Source of the DNA: an uncultured Spirochaetales bacterium
Lineage (GTDB): Bacteria; Spirochaetota; Spirochaetia; Sphaerochaetales; Sphaerochaetaceae
NCBI GenBank assembly: GCA_934247875.1
Contig: CAKQJZ010000089.1
Span: 1-7,899, forward strand
Direction: 5' to 3'
Length of the DNA stretch: 7,899 bases
Part shown: positions 1-5,193 of the stretch, piece by piece
Numbering within the stretch: the stretch's first letter is position 1
Layout: every line of letters begins with the position of its first letter
Program-made: the position numbers and the translations under genes
Notes under the pieces: generated by a model
Told to the model about the DNA's origin: nothing
The model's database searches: none
What the model saw: only the letters and a program-made list of their open reading frames with translations

Positions 1-144
1 GAGAAGCTTGCAGATGCAGTTCTATCTAGAGTAGACTGGTGGGGTCAGGATCTGAGAGAGATTCCAGGACTCAAAGACAGAGTAGCATCTAACCTCGAGT
101 CAATCTGGACAAAAGGTATGACAGAGACTATCAAGAGCCTATAA
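1..144 (+). CDS. C-terminal end of probable tagaturonate reductase (mannitol dehydrogenase family), 5' truncated by window
   Basis: Frame 1 is open from the first base to TAA at 142-144 and gives 47 residues. The segment DWWGQDLREIPGL, followed by a short helix and then ESIWTKGMTETIKSL, resembles the C-terminal tail of mannitol dehydrogenase family enzymes. It looks most like tagaturonate reductase (altronate oxidoreductase, UxaB), where a W-G-x-DL-x-x-x-x-GL-x-x-x-V pattern precedes the end. That enzyme reduces tagaturonate to altronate with NADH in cytosolic hexuronate breakdown. Only the tail is present, so the NAD-binding and catalytic parts cannot be checked. Mannitol or fructuronate dehydrogenase relatives remain possible. 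That it is coding is well supported by the open frame and by a terminator 15 nt after the stop; the family call is from memory of the C-terminal pattern and is tentative. Confidence 0.5.
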   Translation, partial: EKLADAVLSRVDWWGQDLREIPGLKDRVASNLESIWTKGMTETIKSL

Positions 145-158
145 TAAAGAAATTGAAT

Positions 159-190
159 GATTTGCCTTCTCTTGAGGGCAAATCTTTTTT
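159..190 (+). terminator. Rho-independent terminator after the truncated reductase gene
   Basis: An 8-bp perfect stem GATTTGCC (159-166) / GGCAAATC (177-184) has a 10-nt loop and is followed directly by six T (185-190). It lies 15 nt downstream of the TAA at 142-144. The T tract runs into the stop codon of the convergent phosphatase gene (189-191). Read from the other strand, the same stem is followed by a T-rich but interrupted tract (attcaatttcttt), so it may also stop the convergent transcript, less efficiently. Confidence 0.85.
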
Positions 191-1016
191 AGATCTTATA
201 AGGCATGAAGCCTTTATCTGTTAATTCATATAGCTCTTTGAAGCCTAATGCTTTGAGACTCTCTTCTGTTTCATTGAATGCTGCATCTAGATAATCTTTA
301 TTGTGGCAATCAGATGTCAGTATCACTTTTGAGCCTCTTTCTTTGAGACGCTTTAAGAGAAATGGAGCAGGGTAAGGAGATGTTCTGTAGCCTCTTGCTA
401 TTGCGCCTGTATTGACTTCGAAGAGCTTATCTTTATTTGCAACTGCATCAAGTGCATCGAGTGCCATTTCTCTATACCATCCATCACTATTTGGATCATA
501 GCCGCCTTTTTCGATGAATTTGGTAATCAAGTCGAAGTGTCCTACTATGTCGTAGCTTGATACGTAGCTGAAGCGTACTACTTCTTCAAAAAAATTAAGT
601 GCCATTTTCTTAAAAGAGCCAAAATATTCAAGTGCTTCATTCTGTTTTTCAAGTGACCAATCAACACAGAAATAATTGCCTTTGTCATAGAAGAAATGAA
701 CAGAGCCTATAGTGTAATCTAAGCGTTTATCCAACTTGGGATTATTTGAGAGAATATCTCTGCTTTCATACTCAAAGCCTTTGTAAATAGCTATTCTATC
801 GCTGTATTCTGCTTTAAGATTCTCAATCTCATTTATATAATCATCAATTTTATCTGCTTTTATCTGGCTGACATCGAAATCGAATCCTGTGTATGCATGG
901 GATGAGAATCCTATTGATTTGAAGCCAAGGGCAATGGCTTTTTCTACTATTTCTCTAAGAGAGTCCTTTCCATCACAATAAGTTGAATGAGTATGAAGGT
1001 TTGAGCGTGTTTTCAT
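189..1016 (-). CDS. hisK: Histidinol-phosphatase, PHP family (HisK type)
   Basis: The 275-residue protein fits a PHP-type histidinol-phosphatase, which dephosphorylates L-histidinol phosphate in cytosolic histidine synthesis. Expected metal ligands of the PHP fold are visible in order: H8 and H10 (LHTHSTYCD), D15, H40 (FSSHA), E82 (GFEYE), H107 (IGSVHFF), H160 (IVGHFD), then D236 and H238 (LTSDCHN). The segment EVNTGAIARGYRTSPYP near 200-216 is also typical, and length matches the family (about 250-280). The start is fixed: an in-frame TAG lies four codons upstream and no other start codon intervenes. There is no Shine-Dalgarno, but a near-consensus promoter ends 6 nt before ATG, so the mRNA may be leaderless. 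No other his gene is adjacent. Other PHP phosphoesterases have the same fold, so substrate is inferred from overall motif pattern. Confidence 0.85.
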   Translation of the reverse strand: MKTRSNLHTHSTYCDGKDSLREIVEKAIALGFKSIGFSSHAYTGFDFDVSQIKADKIDDYINEIENLKAEYSDRIAIYKGFEYESRDILSNNPKLDKRLDYTIGSVHFFYDKGNYFCVDWSLEKQNEALEYFGSFKKMALNFFEEVVRFSYVSSYDIVGHFDLITKFIEKGGYDPNSDGWYREMALDALDAVANKDKLFEVNTGAIARGYRTSPYPAPFLLKRLKERGSKVILTSDCHNKDYLDAAFNETEESLKALGFKELYELTDKGFMPYKI

Positions 1017-1022
1017 AGGTTT

Positions 1023-1050
1023 ATTCTATACAGTCGTTTATTTTTGTCCA
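1023..1050 (-). promoter_or_regulatory. Promoter of the histidinol-phosphatase gene, possibly leaderless
   Basis: On the minus strand, TGGACA (1045-1050, 5/6 to the sigma70 -35 consensus) is followed after 16 nt by TAGAAT (1023-1028, 5/6 to the -10 consensus). Exactly 6 nt then separate the -10 from the ATG at 1016, which places the expected transcription start at or next to the A of ATG. No purine-rich ribosome binding sequence is present between them. Confidence 0.6.
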
Positions 1051-1100
1051 TCAAATAAGAAAAAAAAGAGAAAAGTTTAAGTTAAATCGGTGTTTTGGTG

Positions 1101-1128
1101 TTGACGACTTTTTCAATCTATATGATAT
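1101..1128 (+). promoter_or_regulatory. Possible promoter of the dksA/traR gene
   Basis: TTGACG (1101-1106, 5/6 to -35) is followed by weak -10 candidates. TATGAT at 1121-1126 matches 5/6 but is only 14 nt away; TGATAT at 1123-1128 has a 16-nt spacer but matches 3/6. A small dyad, ACGT-A-ACGT (1131-1139), lies just downstream near the expected transcription start. The gene stands alone, with a divergent gene upstream, so a promoter must lie in 1017-1166; the exact hexamers are uncertain. Confidence 0.35.
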
Positions 1129-1166
1129 TTACGTAACGTTTATAAAAATTAACGGAGGCTAGCGTT

Positions 1167-1511
1167 ATGGAAGAGTTTGTTTTGGAGATGAAAGAGAAAC
1201 TTGAGAAAGAACGCGCATCTATTCTTGAAAAGCTAAGAGGCGATGAAGATAGACTCAGAAATGAGAATAATGGTACTAATGGTGATGAGAGTGATCAGGC
1301 AAGTGATGTAAATGACCATGACAAGCTTGAGATCTTCAATGCTATGGACCAGCGAAGACTGAAGGCTATTGAAGCTGCCCTCCAGAGAATAAAAGATGGT
1401 AAATATGGCTATTGCCTTCAGTGCGGCAGAAAGATTCCAGAGGGAAGACTGAGAGCAATACCTAGTGCAGTGCTTTGCGTAGAGTGCAAAGAAAGACAAG
1501 AGCGCATGTAG
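1167..1511 (+). CDS. dksA: DksA/TraR family zinc-finger transcription regulator
   Basis: The 114-residue protein has the DksA/TraR layout. An N-terminal charged coiled-coil helix (about 1-35) leads to an acidic tip, DESDQASD (40-47), that keeps the DxxDxA motif (D40, D43, A45) with which DksA acts in the RNA polymerase secondary channel. A second helix follows (about 52-78). Then comes a C-terminal four-cysteine zinc finger, C83-x2-C86-x17-C104-x2-C107. Proteins of this family modulate initiation at rRNA and amino-acid promoters together with (p)ppGpp. GGAGG at 1154-1158, 8 nt before ATG, supports the start. It is shorter than E. coli DksA (151 residues), as in other compact members. It has its own terminator and no functionally linked neighbour. 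Family is sure; whether it is a true ppGpp partner is inferred from the intact tip motif. Confidence 0.88.
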   Translation: MEEFVLEMKEKLEKERASILEKLRGDEDRLRNENNGTNGDESDQASDVNDHDKLEIFNAMDQRRLKAIEAALQRIKDGKYGYCLQCGRKIPEGRLRAIPSAVLCVECKERQERM

Positions 1512-1544
1512 CTTGCATTTTGATATTTAATGATTTTTCGTTTA

Positions 1545-1579
1545 TCATAGCATCAACGCAGATGCTATGAATTTTTTTT
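1545..1579 (+). terminator. Rho-independent terminator after dksA/traR
   Basis: A perfect 10-bp stem (TCATAGCATC 1545-1554 / GATGCTATGA 1561-1570) with a 6-nt loop AACGCA is followed, after one A, by eight T (1572-1579). It lies 34 nt past the dksA stop and 46 nt before the next start, separating the regulator from the ACT-DUF711 unit. Confidence 0.88.
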
Positions 1580-1624
1580 GCTCTGTTACTTTTATTTTCA
1601 GACTTTAATCTCTAGGGGAAAAAT

Positions 1625-1903
1625 ATGGCTGGTTCCAGATCGATTATTACAGTTGTAGGCAAGGATCAAGTTGGTATCATTGCTAAGGTTTGCACATACT
1701 TAAATGATAACAACATCAATATCCTGGATATATCACAGACTATCGTAAGTGGCTTTTTCAATATGATGATGATTGTAGATATCAAAGCTAAAGACGATGA
1801 CTTTCTGAGGATCAGCGACGAGCTTATAGCGCTTGGACGCTCTATTGGCGTTGAGATCAAGCTTCAGAGAGAAGAGATCTTCTCATTAATGCAAAGGGTA
1901 TAA
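1625..1903 (+). CDS. Small ACT-domain protein, UPF0237 family
   Basis: The 92-residue protein consists of a single ACT domain. The first strand and turn are SIITVVGKDQVGIIAKV (6-22), where G-K-D-x-x-G-I-I-A is the usual ACT effector-binding turn. The second strand/helix is NNINILDISQTI (29-40), then VSGFFNMMMIVDI (41-53). A C-terminal EEIFSLMQRV (83-92) matches the IF-x-x-M-x-R-[IV] tail typical of UPF0237. ACT domains usually bind amino acids or other small ligands and regulate a partner. AGGGG (1614-1618) lies 6 nt before ATG. The gene ends 1 nt before the DUF711 gene, so the two are surely cotranscribed. A glycine-cleavage-repressor-like (GcvR) role is sometimes suggested for such proteins, but nothing here supports a specific ligand. 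No convincing promoter hexamers are seen in the 45 nt after the upstream terminator. Confidence 0.85.
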   Translation: MAGSRSIITVVGKDQVGIIAKVCTYLNDNNINILDISQTIVSGFFNMMMIVDIKAKDDDFLRISDELIALGRSIGVEIKLQREEIFSLMQRV

Positions 1904-1904
1904 C

Positions 1905-3269
1905 ATGATCAATCTCAGTGAAGTCATTGAAACCAATAAGATGTTCGAGAAAGAGAATCTCGATGTTAGAACTATTACGCTTGGCATTTCGCTTCTCGAT
2001 ACTATCTCTGATGATATAAAGAAGACCAGAGAGAATATTTATGAGAAGATTACGAAAACTGCTAAGGATCTTGTCTCTGTAGGCAAGGAAATCGAGAGAG
2101 AATATGCTATCCCTATTGTCAACAAGCGAATTTCTTTGACTCCTATTGCTTTGGTTGCTGCCTCTTCAGCTAAATCTGAAGAAGACTTTGTATCTATTGC
2201 TGAAACACTCGATAGAGCTGCAGATGAAGTCGGTGTAAACTTCATTGGTGGTTATTCTGCTCTTCCTGCTAAAGGCATGACTAAAGCAGAGCGTATGCTT
2301 ATCAATTCAATTCCAGAAGCTTTATCAAAGACAGAGCGTGTATGCTCATCTGTAAATCTTGGTTCTACTAAGGTTGGCATAAACATGGATGCTGTCAAGC
2401 TTATGGGTGAAATCATAAAAGAGACTGCAGCGAAGACTAAAGAGAGAGACAGCATCGGATGCGCAAAGCTTGTAGTCTTTTGCAATGCTCCAGATGATAA
2501 CCCATTTATGGCTGGCGCTTTTCATGGTGTTACTGAAGCTGATGCTGTCATCAACGTCGGCGTTTCTGGCCCTGGCGTTATCAAGAGCGCTATTGATGAA
2601 GTCAAAGGAATGGAGTTTGGCATTCTATGTGACACTATCAAGAAGACAGCATTCAAAGTAACAAGGCTTGGACAGCTTGTAGCAACAGAGGCATCTAAGC
2701 GTCTAGGCATCCCTTATGGCATTGTAGACCTCTCTCTTGCTCCTACTCCTGAAATCGGAGACTCTATTGCAGAGATTCTGGAGTCTATCGGAGTTGAAAG
2801 AGTAGGTGCTCCTGGCACAACTGCAGCACTTGCGCTTCTAAATGACCAAGTTAAGAAGGGTGGCATTATGGCATCCAGCTACGTCGGTGGACTCTCTGGT
2901 GCTTTTATTCCAGTCAGCGAAGACCATGGAATGATTGATGGCGTGCTTCATGGCTCGCTGTCTATTGAGAAGCTAGAAGCTATGACTAGTGTATGCTCAG
3001 TAGGCCTTGATATGATTGCTATTCCTGGTAAGACTGAAGCTGCTACAATATCTGGGCTGATTGCAGATGAGATGGCTATTGGCATGATAAACCAGAAGAC
3101 TACAGCTGTAAGAGTCATTCCTGTAATCGGTAAGGATGTAGGGGATAGAGCAGAGTTTGGAGGGCTTCTAGGCTACGCTCCAATAATGCGTGTCAGCGAG
3201 TTCTCTTCTGCCGATTTCATAAACAGAGGCGGAAGAATTCCAGCCCCTGTCCATAGCTTCAAGAATTAA
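1905..3269 (+). CDS. DUF711 / UPF0210 family protein (annotated elsewhere as PFL family protein), function unknown
   Basis: The 454-residue protein is full length for UPF0210 and begins with the typical VRTITLGISL (21-30). Other conserved stretches are GGYSALPAKGM (115-125), the CSSVNLGSTKVGINMDAV block (147-164), VGVSGPGVI (218-226), GAPGTTAALALLND (301-314) and the terminal GGRIPAPVHSFKN (442-454). DUF711 has been linked to the pyruvate formate-lyase-like barrel fold. I see no C-terminal glycyl-radical signature (R-V-x-G-Y type), so a radical mechanism is not supported by the sequence. Cysteines occur at 147, 186, 193, 242 and 364. AAGGG at the end of the ACT gene (1894-1898) is its SD, 6 nt from ATG, implying translational coupling. 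No signal peptide is visible, so it is likely cytosolic. Its stop overlaps that of the convergent peroxiredoxin gene. Family assignment is firm; biochemical role is not known to me. Confidence 0.88.
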   Translation: MINLSEVIETNKMFEKENLDVRTITLGISLLDTISDDIKKTRENIYEKITKTAKDLVSVGKEIEREYAIPIVNKRISLTPIALVAASSAKSEEDFVSIAETLDRAADEVGVNFIGGYSALPAKGMTKAERMLINSIPEALSKTERVCSSVNLGSTKVGINMDAVKLMGEIIKETAAKTKERDSIGCAKLVVFCNAPDDNPFMAGAFHGVTEADAVINVGVSGPGVIKSAIDEVKGMEFGILCDTIKKTAFKVTRLGQLVATEASKRLGIPYGIVDLSLAPTPEIGDSIAEILESIGVERVGAPGTTAALALLNDQVKKGGIMASSYVGGLSGAFIPVSEDHGMIDGVLHGSLSIEKLEAMTSVCSVGLDMIAIPGKTEAATISGLIADEMAIGMINQKTTAVRVIPVIGKDVGDRAEFGGLLGYAPIMRVSEFSSADFINRGGRIPAPVHSFKN

Positions 3270-3718
3270 AGGTCTTTTAAGATATCTTCAGCAGCTGTTG
3301 CTACTTTGATTTTGTCATAGGCTTTGATGATTATGCCATCTTCGTCTATGACATAAGTCATTCTCATGATTCCCATATAGCGCTTTCCGTATAAGCTCTT
3401 CTCTCCCCATGCTCCATACTCTTCTATGACTTTTCCTTCTTCATCAGATAGCAGCGTGAAGTTGAGATTCTGCTTTTCAATAAAGCGCTGATGGCTCTTT
3501 TCAGAGTCTTTGCTTATTCCAAGAACGACTATGTTCTTATCTTCAAGACTGCTTTTGTTATCTCTGAAAGAACATGCTTCTTTAGTGCAGCCTGGTGTGC
3601 TGTCTTTTGGATAGAAATACAAGACTACTTTTCTGCCTCTGTATTCTGAAAGAGTTATGTTTTCTCCGTTTTGGTTCTTAAGCGTGAAATCTGGTGCTTT
3701 TGTTCCTATTTCTAGCAT
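3266..3718 (-). CDS. bcp: Thioredoxin-dependent peroxiredoxin, Bcp/PrxQ type
   Basis: The 150-residue protein is the usual length for bacterioferritin comigratory protein. It has the N-terminal APDFTL (8-13), the thioredoxin-fold strand VVLYFYPKDSTPGCT (31-45) with peroxidatic C44, and a second cysteine C49 five residues on (TPGCTKEAC). That is the arrangement of Bcp enzymes that form an intramolecular disulfide. GISKDS (62-67) and the RMTYVID segment near 119-125 complete the pattern. It reduces H2O2 and alkyl hydroperoxides in the cytosol using thioredoxin. AAGGAG (plus-strand 3724-3729) lies 5 nt before ATG and fixes the start. It is divergent from the Bax-inhibitor-like gene, with an inverted repeat in the shared promoter region. 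Its stop codon is nested in TTAA with the stop of the convergent DUF711 gene. Confidence 0.93.
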   Translation of the reverse strand: MLEIGTKAPDFTLKNQNGENITLSEYRGRKVVLYFYPKDSTPGCTKEACSFRDNKSSLEDKNIVVLGISKDSEKSHQRFIEKQNLNFTLLSDEEGKVIEEYGAWGEKSLYGKRYMGIMRMTYVIDEDGIIIKAYDKIKVATAAEDILKDL

Positions 3719-3747
3719 AATCGCTCCTTAAGTGTAGTTTTTGTGTT

Positions 3748-3753
3748 TATATA
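3748..3753 (-). promoter_or_regulatory. Candidate -10 element for bcp
   Basis: TATATA on the minus strand (5/6 to TATAAT) lies 29 nt upstream of the bcp ATG and 18 nt before its SD, a normal leader length. No good -35 hexamer is seen at 16-18 nt. The element overlaps the left arm of the inverted repeat at 3749-3778. Confidence 0.35.
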
Positions 3754-3778
3754 GTCTGAATATTAGACGAAACTATAT
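3749..3778. repeat. Inverted repeat in the divergent bcp / Bax-inhibitor promoter region (candidate operator)
   Basis: ATATAGT (3749-3755) and ACTATAT (3772-3778) are perfect 7-bp inverted arms separated by 16 nt. A second pair, GTCT (3754-3757) / AGAC (3765-3768), is nested inside but slightly off-centre. The left arm covers the candidate bcp -10 and the region includes the -35 of the opposite gene. A bound regulator could therefore control both. There is no T tract, and the position between divergent genes argues against a terminator. Confidence 0.4.
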
Positions 3779-3791
3779 TTTATGGTATATT
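3764..3791 (+). promoter_or_regulatory. Likely promoter of the Bax inhibitor-1 gene
   Basis: TAGACG (3764-3769, 4/6 to -35) is followed after 16 nt by TATATT (3786-3791, 5/6 to -10), 21 nt before the chosen ATG at 3813. The expected transcription start near 3798 falls after the upstream in-frame ATG at 3741, which is further reason to reject that longer start. Confidence 0.45.
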
Positions 3792-3798
3792 CTATTAC

Positions 3799-3803
3799 AG
3801 AGG
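3799..3803 (+). promoter_or_regulatory. Ribosome binding site that decides the Bax inhibitor-1 start
   Basis: AGAGG lies 9 nt before the ATG at 3813. The upstream in-frame ATG at 3741 has no comparable site and lies inside the divergent promoter region, so 3813 is preferred. Confidence 0.55.
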
Positions 3804-3812
3804 TTAGTGAAT

Positions 3813-4517
3813 ATGGCAAATAATGTTTTAACTAATGTAGCAGCTAGAGAGAATGTGCTGCTTAAGAAAGTCTATCTCTGGATGACATTAGGTCTCGTAA
3901 TCACAGCAGCTGTAGCAATCGGTGTCGGCAGCTCTGAAGCACTACTGAGAACATTTGCACTTAATCCGGTCGCTGTAATCATACTATGCGCCACTCAGCT
4001 TGCATTTGTATTTATATTGTCTTCTCGTATTGAGAGATTATCACTTGGCGCTGCTGTTGCGCTCTTCTTGGGCTATTCAGCACTTACTGGCGTAACATTC
4101 TCAACACTGTTTGCGCTTTATATTGGTACAGGAATAATCCAGAAAGCATTCATCTCTACAGCTGTTGTATTTGTTGTTGCATCGCTATATGGCTTATTTA
4201 CAAGAAGAGCTGTACAAAGCTGGGGCAGCTGGCTCTTTGTTGGCCTTATTTCTATTTTAATTGCTTCTTTATTCAATTTGTTTATCGGTTCAAGCAAGCT
4301 TGATTTCATTATCTCAATAGTTGGCATATTGCTATTTGCAGGCATTACAATCTGGGATACTAACAAGATCAAGGCAATGAACGACAGATTCGGACTTGAG
4401 ATGAGCAGTGAAGAGCTAAGCAAGATCTCTATAATGGGTGCTCTTGATATTTATCTTGATGTTATCAACATCTTCCTCTACTTTGTTAGAATCTATGCAA
4501 ACTCTGATAGAAAATAG
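3813..4517 (+). CDS. Bax inhibitor-1 / YccA-family integral membrane protein
   Basis: From ATG 3813 the protein is 234 residues, normal for bacterial BI-1 (TMBIM) members. About seven hydrophobic segments can be read, near residues 22-40, 52-70, 77-90, 91-108, 112-129, 139-159 and 166-181. A final amphipathic/hydrophobic helix, GALDIYLDVINIFLYFVRI (209-227), is the family hallmark. Aspartates D182 (TIWDTNKIK) and D212/D216 sit where the pH-sensing aspartates of bacterial BI-1 calcium-leak channels are found. It is therefore likely an inner-membrane protein, perhaps involved in calcium leak or membrane-protease control; its physiological role in bacteria is poorly defined. The longer frame from 3741 is rejected because it would run through the promoter. 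The gene overlaps the next one by 23 nt and so probably forms a two-gene unit with it. Confidence 0.9.
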   Translation: MANNVLTNVAARENVLLKKVYLWMTLGLVITAAVAIGVGSSEALLRTFALNPVAVIILCATQLAFVFILSSRIERLSLGAAVALFLGYSALTGVTFSTLFALYIGTGIIQKAFISTAVVFVVASLYGLFTRRAVQSWGSWLFVGLISILIASLFNLFIGSSKLDFIISIVGILLFAGITIWDTNKIKAMNDRFGLEMSSEELSKISIMGALDIYLDVINIFLYFVRIYANSDRK

Positions 4518-5193
4518 AGTAGCTGTTACAGACGATTTTATTATTGTTTATAAAGAGTCGGGGCTTCCTACAGTCCCGCTCAAAGGACAGAGCGGCCGCA
4601 CACTTTTAAGTGAGGTCGCATCTTTTTATCCTGAAGTCCTCGCCGTTAAAGGCGTGAATGAATGGGAGGGTGGTACTCTCCACCGTCTGGATACTCCAAC
4701 ATCAGGCTTAGTTCTCTTTGCTCGTACACAGAGAGCTTTTGACTATCTATATAACGAGCAGAAAGCAAGTCGCATCGAAAAGACATATAGAGTCACTATT
4801 TCCAAAGAGAAGAGAAGCTTAGAAGGTTTTCCGCCATATCCTTATAAGTCGCCTATGGTATCTAGCGTGAATATTGAATCAAGGTTCAGAGCTTATGGGC
4901 CTAAAGGCAGAGCTGTAAGACCTGTTACAGATAATAAGAGATATCAAGAGGGGCCTATATATAGCACATTTGCAAAACGTGAGAGTGATGATACTCTTCT
5001 ATGCACTATCAGGAAAGGCTTCAGGCATCAGATCAGATGCCATATGGCATGGTGTGGGTGTCAAATAAAAGGAGATGAACTCTATGGTGCATCTCCTTCC
5101 TCTAGCTTTGGTCTTGAAGCTATAGCTATATCGTTTATAGATATGAATGGAGAAAGAGTAGAGTACACTACCTCTCCACGCCAAATACTATAG
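4495..5193 (+). CDS. RluA-family pseudouridine synthase, no S4 domain
   Basis: From ATG 4495 the protein is 232 residues. It has the RluA catalytic motif HRLDTPTSGL (63-72) with catalytic Asp66, the preceding FIIVYKESGLP (15-25), and the C-terminal KGFRHQIRCHMAWCG...IKGDELYG (174-198), matching the G-R-x-HQIR-x-H / GD-x-x-YG signature. It converts uridine to pseudouridine in rRNA or tRNA; which site cannot be read from the sequence. There is no N-terminal S4 RNA-binding domain, as in short RluA/TruC-like enzymes. The start overlaps the Bax-inhibitor gene by 23 nt, and no clear SD precedes it, so translation may depend on ribosomes finishing the upstream gene. An upstream ATG at 4438 in the same frame would add 19 residues lying wholly inside the previous gene; they do not resemble the family. 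The 3' end overlaps purU by 26 nt, tail to tail. Confidence 0.88.
   Translation: MQTLIENRVAVTDDFIIVYKESGLPTVPLKGQSGRTLLSEVASFYPEVLAVKGVNEWEGGTLHRLDTPTSGLVLFARTQRAFDYLYNEQKASRIEKTYRVTISKEKRSLEGFPPYPYKSPMVSSVNIESRFRAYGPKGRAVRPVTDNKRYQEGPIYSTFAKRESDDTLLCTIRKGFRHQIRCHMAWCGCQIKGDELYGASPSSSFGLEAIAISFIDMNGERVEYTTSPRQIL

Noticed and set aside
1233..1499. Open frame of 88 codons antisense to dksA/traR
   Set aside because: Shadow of a well-supported gene with its own SD, zinc finger and terminator; the antisense protein has no recognisable motif.
1905..3269. DUF711 protein as an active glycyl-radical enzyme
   Set aside because: No C-terminal glycyl-radical motif and no adjacent radical-SAM activase; the fold relation alone does not support it.
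3266..3280. TTAAA..TTTAA hairpin as a terminator between DUF711 and bcp
   Set aside because: The stem is five A/T pairs with no following T tract, too weak to call a terminator.
3741..3812. Longer N-terminus for the Bax inhibitor-1 protein (24 extra residues from ATG 3741)
   Set aside because: This stretch holds the divergent promoter elements and an inverted repeat, has no SD, and the predicted transcript would start after it. AGAGG before ATG 3813 and the family length favour the shorter form.
4118..4423. Open frame of 101 codons antisense to the Bax-inhibitor gene
   Set aside because: Hydrophobic-rich shadow of transmembrane codons; no SD and no family resemblance.
4438..4494. Longer N-terminus for the RluA-type protein (19 extra residues from ATG 4438)
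   Set aside because: It lies wholly within the most conserved end of the Bax-inhibitor gene in another frame, gives a hydrophobic/serine-rich stretch unlike RluA proteins, and has no SD.
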